The translations under genes were made by a program, and so were the position numbers. 64,000 bases of DNA from JBLMZI01 sp050258755 (GTDB lineage Bacteria > Bacillota > Syntrophomonadia > Syntrophomonadales > DTU052), in the NCBI GenBank assembly GCA_050258755.1, contig JBLMZI010000011.1, forward strand, positions 124,001-188,000, read 5' to 3'. The notes beneath the pieces were generated by a model. That model did not search any database, was not told the origin of the DNA, and was given only the letters and a program-made list of their open reading frames with translations. Every line of letters starts with the position of its first letter. The first letter of the stretch is position 1. Positions 42,211 to 50,945 of the stretch are shown in pieces.

Positions 42211-43080
42211 GTGATGTTGGGGAAAGTGTTTTCGCATGAAATCCGGCCGGGCGCCGGCTGGATTCTACTTGGCCTGCTGTTTCTTCTGCTGGCCTGGCAG
42301 GGGCAAAAAAACGGAATATCACTGCGCTCGGGCGCACTGGGCATAGCGCGCACCGCTTCGCGAGAGCGGCTGTTGTTTCAGACCCGGGGATACAAAACCT
42401 ATGAAACGGATCATTTTATCATTCGATACAATGACGCGGTTCGGGAACAGGTCTCACTGGTGGCTGAAGCGTCGGAAAAGGCATATGGCCCAGTGACCCG
42501 GATTTTTCAGCGGACCCCCGGAGCCAAAACCCTGGTCGTGCTTTATAAAACCCCGGACAGCATGGGAAAAAGCCTTGGCTGGGATCGGGATGAACAAGCG
42601 ATGGGTGTATATTGGAACGGCTCTATCAGGGTTTTAGATCCGGCGTTTTGGATTACCAACGGCGATGTTCGGAGAAGATTTCTGCAGGAAGGGCCAATGG
42701 CGCACGAATTTGCGCACCTGCTCGTCGATCAGGAGACCCATGGAAACTATCCGCGCTGGTTTACGGAAGGAATTGCGCAGTATATCGAGAAAAAGACGAC
42801 AGGTTTTGAATTTTCGCCCGCCTTGCAGTATAATAAACCTTCGATGGAATACTATGATTTCGCCACGCTTGAACAGCGGTTTGACGATTTGGACACAGCC
42901 ACCGCGTACCGTGAGAGTTTGGCGGCGGTCGATGTAATTGCCGACCGATACGGAGAACCGAGCCTTTTTAACATGATGCGCTTGTTAGGCCAGGGCAATA
43001 CCATGGAAGCGGCCTTTTATCAATCAACCGGGCAATCATTTGATCAGTTCGCTTTAGCGTTTCTTGAATCCGCCGACTAA
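42211..43080 (+). CDS. Peptidase MA-like membrane metallohydrolase
   Basis: 289 aa. One N-terminal membrane helix (GAGWILLGLLFLLLAW), then an extracytoplasmic gluzincin-like domain with HEFAHLLVD (HExxH) and the downstream glutamate in WFTEGIAQYIE. This is the peptidase MA superfamily. The GTG at 42211 has AGAGGAG 7 bases upstream; ATG 42214 is possible. It precedes murA, so a cell-envelope role is plausible. Confidence 0.82.
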   Translation: MMLGKVFSHEIRPGAGWILLGLLFLLLAWQGQKNGISLRSGALGIARTASRERLLFQTRGYKTYETDHFIIRYNDAVREQVSLVAEASEKAYGPVTRIFQRTPGAKTLVVLYKTPDSMGKSLGWDRDEQAMGVYWNGSIRVLDPAFWITNGDVRRRFLQEGPMAHEFAHLLVDQETHGNYPRWFTEGIAQYIEKKTTGFEFSPALQYNKPSMEYYDFATLEQRFDDLDTATAYRESLAAVDVIADRYGEPSLFNMMRLLGQGNTMEAAFYQSTGQSFDQFALAFLESAD

Positions 43081-43165
43081 GCTGGAGCGGCCGGCTCCGG
43101 CGAAAAAGGCGGACAATCATAGCCATTATGAGTAAGCATGCAGGTTTGGGCGAGGAGGTACATTG

Positions 43166-44425
43166 GTGCAGGAACATTCACATTCCTTAATTATTGAAGG
43201 CGGGAGTCGAGTCAATGGCAGCGTTCGAGTCAGTGGAGCGAAGAACGCCAGCCTGGTAGTTATTGCGGCGGCCGTTTTAGCCAGGGGGAAGACCACTCTG
43301 GAAAACGTTCCGCGAATTAAGGACGTTGAGGTTTTATTGGACATTCTGCAGGGGCAAGGCGCGAAAGCGGCCTGGCTGCCCGATGGTTCACTGGAAATCG
43401 AAACTCCGGATAACATAGGTACTGAAACACCTTATGAACTGTCCAAACTGCTGCGGGCATCCAACCTGCTTCTGGGCTCGCTGCTGGGCCGGCGGGGCTC
43501 GGCGCGGATTGCGCTGCCGGGCGGCTGCGACATCGGCTCCCGGCCGATGGACTTGCATCTCAAAGGCTTGCAGGCGCTGGGCGCAAAGGTGAATTTGGAG
43601 CACGGATATATCGAGGCGACGGCACCGGTGCTTCAAGGCGGGCGCGTGTATCTGGACTTTCCCAGTGTTGGCGCTACGGAGAATATCATGATGCTGGCGG
43701 CGGCGACCCGCGGACAGACCATCATAGAAAACGCGGCCAAAGAGCCGGAAATCGTTGACCTGGCAAACTTCCTGAATGCCATGGGGGCTAAAATCCGCGG
43801 CGCCGGGACCGACCTCATCCGTGTAGAAGGGGTGGGAAACCTGCAGGGAACCCGGTATGCAGTCATTCCCGATCGGATAGAAGCCGGAACTTACATGGCG
43901 GCAGCCACCATTACCGGCGGCGAAGTGTACGTTGAAAACGTCATTCCCGCCCATCTCCATCCGATCAAAGCAAAACTGGAGGAAACCGGCTCCGAAGTCA
44001 CCGTGGAAAACGGCGGCATTCGGGTAAAAGGCCAAAACGCCATCCGGCCGGTAGATATTAAAACCCTGCCGTATCCGGGATTTCCGACCGACATGCAGTC
44101 TCAGATGATAGCGCTGATGGCGGTTGCTCAAGGCACCAGCATTGTCGTGGAAAACGTCTTTGAGAACCGGTTCCAGATGGTTGACGAGATCAAGCGCATG
44201 GGTGCCAAGATCAAGGTGGAGGGCCATACTGCGGTGGTGGAGGGCGTGGACCAGCTTTACGGGACGACGGTCAAGGCAACTGATCTCAGGGCCGGGGCCG
44301 GGCTGATTCTGGCGGCGCTGGTGGCCAAAGGCCGTACCGAGATTGAGAATGCCCATTATATCTATCGCGGCTATGAGAACATCCGCGAAAAACTGATTTC
44401 GCTTGGGGTGAACGTCGTTTCCTGA
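43166..44425 (+). CDS. murA: UDP-N-acetylglucosamine 1-carboxyvinyltransferase
   Basis: About 419 aa. It transfers enolpyruvate from PEP to UDP-GlcNAc, the first committed step of peptidoglycan synthesis. Motifs are VSGAKNASLVVIAAAVLA, the active loop GGCDIGSRPMDLHL with the catalytic Cys near residue 121 (the fosfomycin target), and TDMQSQMIALM. The GTG at 43166 is 7 bases after GAGGAGG; a TTG at 43163 is also in frame. Many Firmicutes have two paralogues (MurA, MurZ); I cannot tell which this is. Confidence 0.95.
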   Translation: MQEHSHSLIIEGGSRVNGSVRVSGAKNASLVVIAAAVLARGKTTLENVPRIKDVEVLLDILQGQGAKAAWLPDGSLEIETPDNIGTETPYELSKLLRASNLLLGSLLGRRGSARIALPGGCDIGSRPMDLHLKGLQALGAKVNLEHGYIEATAPVLQGGRVYLDFPSVGATENIMMLAAATRGQTIIENAAKEPEIVDLANFLNAMGAKIRGAGTDLIRVEGVGNLQGTRYAVIPDRIEAGTYMAAATITGGEVYVENVIPAHLHPIKAKLEETGSEVTVENGGIRVKGQNAIRPVDIKTLPYPGFPTDMQSQMIALMAVAQGTSIVVENVFENRFQMVDEIKRMGAKIKVEGHTAVVEGVDQLYGTTVKATDLRAGAGLILAALVAKGRTEIENAHYIYRGYENIREKLISLGVNVVS

Positions 44426-44445
44426 GCGAAGCGGAATCCAACAAT

Positions 44446-45156
44446 CTATCGCCAACCGGGGAGGGTTACGGTTATCGCCGAACCCTCCTTTTCAATTTGC
44501 CGGAGCGCAAACTGAGCGCCGAGTTGCCGGGTCAATTGAAGAATCAATTGAAGGGTGGGACTTAAATCATCCGGACCGAACGGACCCGGGAGTTGACCGG
44601 GTAATACGTCGAAGAGCTCGGTGCTGTATTTGGCCGGGTGGTTATCGGTAACAATCAGAGCCGGTCCGGCGGCGCCCGGCAGGGTATACACTGAGATCAC
44701 GCCGCTGGAGCCAAGCGAATCGGCAGCCTGGGCGACCAGAAGACTCAGAAGTAGTTTTAAGCCGGCGGGATCAACCGTGGTCCGTCCCGCGCCGCGCCCT
44801 AAATGCAGCTCCAGCCACAAACCGCGCTGTTCAGTAAGAGATTCAAGCAGTGGATAAAGTTCGTTTATGATTTGATTCAGCCGCTCCGGTCGGCCCGTAT
44901 TTGCTGAAAGCGGCACCGACAGGTGGCGCAGCAGCGCGAGAAACAGCTCGATCCGGACGATGGAATCATTGACTTCGCTCCAGGGCAGCAGGCTGGCAGC
45001 GCGGTCCTGATACAACTGCAGGATTCCTTTCAGTACGGTGAATGGGTTGCCAATCCGGTCAACGGCTTCCGCGGCAAGCCCTGGAAGCAGCCGAAACTGT
45101 TCATCCCGACAGGGTTCTCCGTACCCCGTTCTTTCTTCCGACACCATTGGAATCAT
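44446..45156 (-). CDS. Histidine-kinase-like protein lacking the phosphoacceptor histidine
   Basis: About 236 aa. The segment AAEAVDRIGNPFTVLKGILQLYQD aligns with a HisKA H-box, usually HEIRNPLT-KGFLQL, but the histidine position is Asp. The following ATPase-like region has no clear N-box asparagine (LLLSLLVAQAADSLGSSG) and its G-boxes are weak (IVTDNHPAKYSTELFDVL). It resembles Spo0B-like or pseudokinase proteins and may dimerise or regulate rather than phosphorylate. ATG 45156 is preferred, with AGAGGTG upstream. It is convergent with murA. Confidence 0.65.
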   Translation of the reverse strand: MIPMVSEERTGYGEPCRDEQFRLLPGLAAEAVDRIGNPFTVLKGILQLYQDRAASLLPWSEVNDSIVRIELFLALLRHLSVPLSANTGRPERLNQIINELYPLLESLTEQRGLWLELHLGRGAGRTTVDPAGLKLLLSLLVAQAADSLGSSGVISVYTLPGAAGPALIVTDNHPAKYSTELFDVLPGQLPGPFGPDDLSPTLQLILQLTRQLGAQFALRQIEKEGSAITVTLPGWR

Positions 45157-45282
45157 TACAACACCTCTTTCGACCAGGCTCAATGCAATCCCGCCGCATA
45201 AGGGTAAATTCACCACGATTCCCAGAAATCCTCTATCGAAATAGCACTAAGAATGTCGAGAGGCGCTTGTTTGCGGCGATTG

Positions 45283-45353
45283 TTAAAATATTTAAAATCT
45301 TTAACCAATCTTTAGGTTGCATTTACCTTAACTTAAGATGCGCTTGCTATAAT
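45283..45353 (+). promoter_or_regulatory. Promoter region of lipase 1 with repeated TTA-type hexamers
   Basis: An extended -10 (TGCTATAAT, TATAAT at 45348-45353) is preceded by TTAACC (45301), TTAGGT (45312), TTACCT (45323) and TAAGAT (45334), each 11 bases apart. TTAAAA copies lie at 45283 and 45292. The 11-base spacing recalls PhoP/PhoB-type direct repeats, but the binder is unknown. Confidence 0.4.
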
Positions 45354-45432
45354 TCCATCAGAGAAAGTCGGAATATTTCAAATCACGCAGGTTTGGTGAG
45401 AGACCGGGCGTGGAAGAAAGGGAGCGTGTGGT

Positions 45433-46689
45433 ATGAAACGGTTGGTATCGGTATTGTTGATTCTTTCTTTTGTCCTGACACTGGTCGTTGTTGCCCAAGC
45501 GCCTCAGGCCACTGCAGCCGCGCCGCGGTTGAATAGTTACCCGATCGTTTTGACGGGGGGCCTTGGTGTTTGGGGTCGGGATGAACTTCTGGGCTTCAAG
45601 TATTGGGGTGGCTTTACTGACATTCAGCAAAAACTGCGGGATTCGGGTTATGTAACCTATACCTCGGCGGTCGGCCCGGTTTCTAGCTACTATGACCGCG
45701 CTTGCGAGCTTTACGCGCAGATCAAAGGAACCCGCGTCGACTACGGTGCGGCACACGCTCTGAAATATGGTCACGAGCGGTATGGCCGCGATTACACCGG
45801 AAGAGGCTATTGCCCGAACTGGGGAACCAGCCCGGCCAAGGTACACCTGATCGGCCACAGCATGGGCGGCCCAACCAGCCGGGCTCTGGTAGCACTGCTG
45901 GAAGAGGGAAGCATCGATGAAATCATGTATCATCAATCAAACCCGGGCGCACAGCCGATTTCCCCGCTGTTTGAAGGCGGAAAATCCTGGGTTGCCAGCT
46001 GCAGCACAATCTCCAGCCCGAATGACGGCACGACGCTGGCCAACGGGTTGAACGGCGTACCGTTCTTCCAGCAGATGATTGCAGGTCTGGTAAGTATTAA
46101 CGGCGGTTCCCTGGGTCTGATCGATTATGACTTCAAATTGGATCAGTGGGGTCTGACCCGGCAGCCGGGCGAATCCTCCAGAGCATACACTGATCGGGTT
46201 TGGGCCAGCAGAATTTGGACCACCAGTCAAGACTTGGCCAACTATGACGGTTCTCCGGAAGGAGCCAAGCTGTTCAACACCTGGGCGACTGCGCAGCCGG
46301 ACGTATACTACTTCTCTTATGCGACTGAAGCGACTTTCAAGGAAATCTTTACCGGGCGTCAGGTTCCCGAAGTCAGCATGTCGCCGATCTGGACCGCATT
46401 CGGGTTCCACATGGGCTCCTACACCACCAGCGCACCGGGCAAAGTGCCGATTGACAAGAGTTGGTGGCAGAACGACGGCGTTGTAAACACCAAGTCCATG
46501 AACGGCCCGAAACTGGGCTCTCCCGACCAGATTGTGAACTACAACGGAATCCCGCAGGTTGGGAAATGGAATTACATGGGCCTGTGGAGCAGTTGGGACC
46601 ACACCGATATCATCGGGATAACCACCCTGTGGTCAGTGGTCGGATTCTATCAGAATATGGGAGCATTGATCGGCTCCCTGCCCAACTAA
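45433..46689 (+). CDS. Secreted lipase, paralogue 1
   Basis: 418 aa with a Sec signal peptide (VSVLLILSFVLTLVVVAQA, cleavage likely after QATAAA). The mature part begins NSYPIVLTGGLGVWGRDELLGFKYWGG, as in bacterial family I.5/I.6-type lipases. The nucleophile elbow is GHSMGG (Ser near residue 143); the acid and His are likely in the C-terminal half (near DHTDI). It should hydrolyse extracellular acylglycerols. A second copy lies at 48239 with the same layout, and an HtrA protease between them. Confidence 0.87.
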   Translation: MKRLVSVLLILSFVLTLVVVAQAPQATAAAPRLNSYPIVLTGGLGVWGRDELLGFKYWGGFTDIQQKLRDSGYVTYTSAVGPVSSYYDRACELYAQIKGTRVDYGAAHALKYGHERYGRDYTGRGYCPNWGTSPAKVHLIGHSMGGPTSRALVALLEEGSIDEIMYHQSNPGAQPISPLFEGGKSWVASCSTISSPNDGTTLANGLNGVPFFQQMIAGLVSINGGSLGLIDYDFKLDQWGLTRQPGESSRAYTDRVWASRIWTTSQDLANYDGSPEGAKLFNTWATAQPDVYYFSYATEATFKEIFTGRQVPEVSMSPIWTAFGFHMGSYTTSAPGKVPIDKSWWQNDGVVNTKSMNGPKLGSPDQIVNYNGIPQVGKWNYMGLWSSWDHTDIIGITTLWSVVGFYQNMGALIGSLPN

Positions 46690-46768
46690 TCAAGGGATCT
46701 GGCGAAACCAACAGGTGTCGTAATGGCCCTGAAGGTTTCGCGGGATACATATGCCCGCCTCGTAAACT

Positions 46769-46797
46769 CCCGGGCCACAAATGTGGCCCGGGCTTTT
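46769..46797 (+). terminator. Terminator after lipase 1
   Basis: CCCGGGCCACA pairs perfectly with TGTGGCCCGGG, followed by CTTTTTAT. Confidence 0.9.
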
Positions 46798-46869
46798 TAT
46801 TTCCGCTCATATTCATCGCCGCAGGTACCAAAACTATGCTCAGAACGAAGAGTATGGAGGCCTGCTTGA

Positions 46870-47934
46870 ATGAAAAAGTCATTATTCACGGTCGTCATCG
46901 CGGCGGTGCTGGTTGCTGCCGGATTGGTCGGATTTAATGCGATTACGCCAGAAAAAGAGAGCAAAACCCAAGCAGTAGCGGAGAATATGCGCGCGGAAAG
47001 CGCCGTAAGCCGTGTTGCACGGCAATTAAGCCCAGCCATCGTGGGCATCACGGCGATTGGCTCTGAGGGAGATTTCTTTTCCCAGCGGGCGGTTGAAAAA
47101 AGCGGTTCCGGCGTGGTGGTCGATCCGGACGGCTACATTGTCACCAACAACCATGTGGTGGAGAATGCGGACCGGTTTCTCGTTGTGATGCCGGACGGAT
47201 CAAAAAGAGACGCCCGACTAATCGGGCGCGACCGGCGCACGGATCTTGCTTTGCTGAAGGTTTCGGGCCAGAGGATGGTTACGGCTCAGTTCGGTGACTC
47301 AAGCCGGCTGGTTGTCGGGGAAGGGGTCGTTGCCATCGGCAACCCGTTAGGGCAGCGATTCGCCCGCTCGGTGACGTCGGGAATCATCAGCGGACTGAAC
47401 CGGCTCCTGACGACCCAGGAAGGCTTCGTTTTTCGGTTGATTCAGACCGATGCCGCGATCAATCCCGGCAATTCAGGCGGTGCGTTAGCCAATCTCAATG
47501 GGGAAGTGATTGGAATCAATACGATTAAGATCGCCGTTTCGGGTTTTGAAGGGATGGGCTTTGCGATTCCCTCAAATCAGGTCAAATCAATCATACAGGA
47601 ACTGCGTGACCATGGAAGGGTAACCCGGCCGGTCGCCGGACTAAAGGTCGTCAAGGAGGTCAGTGCGGCGGATGCCAAGTATTATAACCTCCCGGTTGCT
47701 TATGGTGTCGCAGTGGTCCCGGCCAAAAGCGGACCGGCCCATCAGGCCGGATTGCGGGATTACGATATCATTCAGGCGGTCGACGGGCACAAGGTGACCT
47801 CGGCGGCTGAGCTGCAGAACTGCATGTTCAACTGCAAGATCGGTGATCAGGTCACGGTTACGGCAGCCAGGCTGACCCGTGGCGGCACGCTGCAGAAATA
47901 CAAGTACCGGATCAAACTGGACGGTGACCGGTAA
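46870..47934 (+). CDS. HtrA/DegP-like serine protease with PDZ domain
   Basis: 354 aa. A single N-terminal membrane helix (LFTVVIAAVLVAAGLVGFNAI) anchors a trypsin-like domain with catalytic His in IVTNNHVVEN, Asp in RRTDLALLKV and Ser in NPGNSGGAL. One PDZ domain follows (about 265-354, GVAVVPAKSGPAHQAGLRDYDII). It is a surface quality-control protease. Its place between two secreted lipases suggests help with lipase folding or turnover, which is inference. Confidence 0.93.
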   Translation: MKKSLFTVVIAAVLVAAGLVGFNAITPEKESKTQAVAENMRAESAVSRVARQLSPAIVGITAIGSEGDFFSQRAVEKSGSGVVVDPDGYIVTNNHVVENADRFLVVMPDGSKRDARLIGRDRRTDLALLKVSGQRMVTAQFGDSSRLVVGEGVVAIGNPLGQRFARSVTSGIISGLNRLLTTQEGFVFRLIQTDAAINPGNSGGALANLNGEVIGINTIKIAVSGFEGMGFAIPSNQVKSIIQELRDHGRVTRPVAGLKVVKEVSAADAKYYNLPVAYGVAVVPAKSGPAHQAGLRDYDIIQAVDGHKVTSAAELQNCMFNCKIGDQVTVTAARLTRGGTLQKYKYRIKLDGDR

Positions 47935-47956
47935 GTAATGAGCATTTTTTACACTC

Positions 47957-47999
47957 ATCCCCAGGAACGGCAAAAGACGTCGGGCCTGGGGATTTTTAT
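47957..47999 (+). terminator. Terminator after the HtrA gene
   Basis: ATCCCCAGG (47957-47965) pairs with CCTGGGGAT (47985-47993) and is followed by TTTTA. Confidence 0.8.
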
Positions 48000-48238
48000 A
48001 TACACAAACGGAATAAAAACTCAGTTCAGACAAATGCCCAAATGGAAATACATGGTCATCTTCCAGAGAAACCTAGGTTCGAAAAAACCAATTAGGGCGG
48101 GCCAAACGGGGACAAATGCGGTCTATAATGACTAAAAATAAAATCTATTTTGATTTTTCTAATAATTATAATTATAATGATTAGAGGGGCCGGCCATCCA
48201 ATGGCTGGACCAACAGATAGAGGTGGAGGGATATCGGA
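48000..48238 (+). promoter_or_regulatory. AT-rich leader region of lipase 2
   Basis: No gene is seen. A TATAAT lies at 48124-48129, but no good -35 is visible. A very AT-rich stretch (48132-48182) with repeated TAATTATAAT-type units follows. A GGCCAT/ATGGC hairpin lies at about 48190-48207, before the ribosome-binding site GGTGGAGGG. Confidence 0.4.
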
Positions 48239-49516
48239 ATGGGTAGAAAATGGATTGGGTTATTTCTAGTGGCGGTCATGTTGGTTTCGTCGGTATGCGT
48301 GCTCCCGCCAGCGTCTGCTCAGGCGGCCGTGCCTCGGCTGAACAATTACCCGATTGTTCTGGTGCATGGCTTTATCGGCTGGGGCAGAAATGAAGTTTTG
48401 GGGTACAAATACTGGGGCGGGTTCGGAGACCTTCAGGAGGACCTGAATCGCGCGGGGTATACCTGCCGTACGGCCGCAGTCGGGCCGGTTTCAAGCAGCT
48501 GGGATCGTGCCTGTGAGCTGTACGCTCAAATCGTGGGTACCACCACCGACTACGGGAAGGCCCATTCGGATAAATATGGGCATGGGAGATACGGGCGTAC
48601 ATATACCGAGCCGCTGGTTCCGGGGTGGGGACAGCTGGATGCCAACGGCAAACTTCAAAAGATACACCTGATTACCCACAGCCACGGTGGGCAGACCGGA
48701 CGGATGCTAATCTATCTGCTGGAAAACGGGGATCCTGACGAAGTGGTAAAAACACCGGCTGGGGAGCTTTCACCGCTGTTCGAAGGCGGGAAGGACTGGG
48801 TGGCCAGTCAGACGCTGGTGACGGCGCCATGTGACGGTACCACGCTTGCGACGCGTGTGGAGCAGATTATTCCGGTTGCGCAGCAAATCTTTGGATTGGT
48901 CGCTGCGGCATTGGGTGTGACCGGACAGCAGTTGTATGATTTCAAATTGGATCAGTGGGGTCTGAAACGGAATCCGGGTGAAAACATCACCAGTTACGCA
49001 AGCCGGGTGTGGAGCAGTAGTATTTGGTACAAGACCGAGGACATCAGTTCCTGGAACCTGAGCCCGGAAGGGTCGCGGCAGTTCAACGGGCTTTATCCGG
49101 ATTCGCCGGGTGTGTACTATTTCACAGTGGCTGGCGAGGAAACCTATCGCAGCCTGTTCACCGGCAAGCAAGTCCCGGAAATTGGCATGAATGTCGGATT
49201 TTCAGCCTTTGCCTTCCTGATGGGCAGTTACACCCAGGACGCTTCCGGCGGTCGGGTTACCGTGGATAGGAGCTGGTGGCAGAATGACGGTGTTATCAAC
49301 ACCAATTCCGCCGATGGGCCGACGATTTATCCGACCGGCGCAGCACCAGCTACCATTGTGCCTTACAGTGGAGTACCGAGAATCGGGGTCTACAATTATA
49401 TGGGACTCTGGGACCACTACGATCATTTCGATCTGGTCGGGATGCCGTTCTTCTTCTCTTCGGTACGCAATTGGTACCTGAACCAGGCGGCAACGCTCGG
49501 CGCATTGCCGAACTAA
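48239..49516 (+). CDS. Secreted lipase, paralogue 2
   Basis: 425 aa, clearly homologous to the protein at 45433. It has a signal peptide (GLFLVAVMLVSSVCVLPPASA), the mature start LNNYPIVLVHGFIGWGRNEVLGYKYWGG and the shared SRVWSS-IW and WWQNDGVINTNS blocks. The nucleophile elbow differs: THSHGG here (Ser near 148) against GHSMGG in paralogue 1, suggesting different acyl preference or efficiency. It likely arose by duplication around the HtrA gene. Confidence 0.87.
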   Translation: MGRKWIGLFLVAVMLVSSVCVLPPASAQAAVPRLNNYPIVLVHGFIGWGRNEVLGYKYWGGFGDLQEDLNRAGYTCRTAAVGPVSSSWDRACELYAQIVGTTTDYGKAHSDKYGHGRYGRTYTEPLVPGWGQLDANGKLQKIHLITHSHGGQTGRMLIYLLENGDPDEVVKTPAGELSPLFEGGKDWVASQTLVTAPCDGTTLATRVEQIIPVAQQIFGLVAAALGVTGQQLYDFKLDQWGLKRNPGENITSYASRVWSSSIWYKTEDISSWNLSPEGSRQFNGLYPDSPGVYYFTVAGEETYRSLFTGKQVPEIGMNVGFSAFAFLMGSYTQDASGGRVTVDRSWWQNDGVINTNSADGPTIYPTGAAPATIVPYSGVPRIGVYNYMGLWDHYDHFDLVGMPFFFSSVRNWYLNQAATLGALPN

Positions 49517-49540
49517 ACCTAAATGCCAAGCATGAAAACG

Positions 49541-49570
49541 GGGCGGCCCACGATGAGTGGGCCGCCCTTC
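49541..49570. terminator. Bidirectional terminator between lipase 2 and the permease gene
   Basis: GGGCGGCCCAC pairs perfectly with GTGGGCCGCCC around GATGA, between convergent genes. Confidence 0.85.
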
Positions 49571-49582
49571 TCAGTTTACAGG

Positions 49583-50536
49583 TCATACTGGGAGCAGCCA
49601 GTTAAATAGGTATCCCACCAAAGTGATCGCTATGGCCATAATACTGGCGAAGATCCCGATCAGCTTTGGCTTCAATACGTTTCTCAAGATGATCATCTCC
49701 GGCAAGGATAGCGCGGTTACAGCCATCATAAAGGCAAGCACGGTCCCCATGGCCATTCCTTTTTCCCGCAGTGCGGCCACAATGGGAATCGTGCCGGCTG
49801 CGTTCGAATACAGCGGCACCCCAAGCAGGACGGCGATCGGAACCGCCAGTGGGTTATTCGGCCCGGCCCATTTCACCAGCGCGTCTTCCGGCACATAGCC
49901 GTGAATGCCGCCGCCGATAGCGATGCCTACCAGGACGTAAGGCCAGATTTTGCGCAGGATCTCCATCACATATCCGCGAGCATATACCAGACGTTCCGGC
50001 CAGGTTGGTTCGTGCACTTCAACCCCGCCCATCTTCACTTCATAGACATAGCCTTCAACCAGATGTTCGAGATTGAGCCGGCCAATGACAATGCCGGCGG
50101 TGATAGCGATCACCAGACCCGTGAAAAGATAGATCGCAGCAACCTTGATACCGAACATTCCGAAGAGCATAACGAGCGCGACTTCGTTGACCATCGGAGA
50201 AGAGATCAGGAAAGAAAACGTTACGCCCAGCGGGACGCCGGCTTCGATAAACCCGATGAACACCGGGATTGCAGAACAGCTTCAAAACGGAGTAACAATG
50301 CCCAACAGTGCGGCAACGCCATTACCAAGATAGGTTCGCCGGTAGCTGAGCAGCTGCCGGGTCTTTTCCGGCGGGAAAAAACTCCGGATGATTGCTACCG
50401 CAAAGATGATCAAAATCAGCATTATGAAAATCTTGAGCGTGTCGTATATGAAAAAGTGAATCGCTTCCCCCAGACGGGTTCCGGCCGTTAGATGCAGGAC
50501 CCTCCAGGCAACCAGGTCGGCAATCCATTTAAACAC
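49583..50536 (-). CDS. UPF0718/ArsP-like permease, candidate selenoprotein (in-frame TGA)
   Basis: About 317 aa if the in-frame TGA at 50282-50284 is selenocysteine (residue 85). The two flanking open frames are in the same phase and together form one full UPF0718 (DUF318, ArsP-type) permease. The motif at the junction reads GIVTPF-U-SCSAIPVFIGF, where family members have CSCS, so Sec replaces the first conserved Cys. Sequence after the TGA continues normally (SFLISSPMVNEVALVMLFG), and a SECIS-like hairpin is correctly spaced. ArsP relatives export organoarsenicals; the substrate here is unknown. The GTG at 50536 has GGAGG 7 bases upstream. A thioredoxin-like gene precedes it in the same direction. 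Confidence 0.85.
50249..50270 (-). promoter_or_regulatory. Candidate bacterial SECIS element in the permease gene
   Basis: On the minus strand CCCG pairs with CGGG around an 8-base loop GTGTTCAT, with two further A-T pairs beyond a U-U mismatch. The loop begins with G 19 bases after the TGA, inside the known 16-37 base window for bacterial SECIS. Confidence 0.65.
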
Positions 50537-50585
50537 GATCACCCCTCCGTTCGAGCGCGAATCAATTCATGACCGATTGGGGTTT

Positions 50586-50828
50586 CTAAACCAGTTCCTC
50601 CCGAATATATCTGGAAAGATCGCTTCGGCTCGGTACACGGCCAAAGACTTTTACCTTTTCGTTAATCACGAGTGCTGGCGTAGACATTACGTTGTAGGCC
50701 ATGATTTTTTGGATATCCTGAACCTTTTCAACGGCAGCTTCCACATCTAATGAAGCAAGCACTGCGGTTACATCCTTTTCTAACTGACGGCAGCGGGCAC
50801 ATCCGGTGCCAAGCACCTTTATTTCCAT
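50586..50828 (-). CDS. Small thioredoxin-like protein (redox-active disulfide type)
   Basis: 80 aa. MEIKVLGTGCARCRQLEKD gives a CxxC (CARC) after the first strand, and STPALVINEKVKVFGRVPS contains the cis-proline. This is the short thioredoxin-fold family often paired with UPF0718 permeases. It may supply reducing equivalents or hand over a metal(loid) to the permease. GAAGGAGGAACC precedes the ATG. The permease start lies 50 bases downstream. Confidence 0.87.
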   Translation of the reverse strand: MEIKVLGTGCARCRQLEKDVTAVLASLDVEAAVEKVQDIQKIMAYNVMSTPALVINEKVKVFGRVPSRSDLSRYIREELV

Positions 50829-50880
50829 GAACGGTTCCTCCTTCGCCCGATTCCAGGGGCTAATTCCTATAAAGCTAAAG

Positions 50881-50912
50881 CAAGGCCTACCCGCGCCGGG
50901 TAAGCCTTGTTT
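50881..50912 (-). terminator. Attenuator-like hairpin between the DGC-domain and thioredoxin-like genes
   Basis: CAAGGC-TACCC pairs with GGGTA-GCCTTG with one bulge (50881-50909). The T-rich flank is on the plus-strand side, so termination on the minus strand is likely partial. Confidence 0.5.
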
Positions 50913-50945
50913 TCCGGGTGCGGTCGGTTTTACCAAAGAAGCCGA

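Noticed and set aside
43388..44455. 355-aa open frame on the minus strand
   Set aside because: Antisense to murA, whose motifs are unmistakable; its His/Arg-rich composition is that of a shadow frame.
50282..50542. Reading the permease as two genes or as a pseudogene broken by a stop
   Set aside because: Both parts are in one phase, the TGA falls exactly on a conserved Cys column, no other damage is seen and a SECIS-like hairpin follows; Sec is the better explanation.
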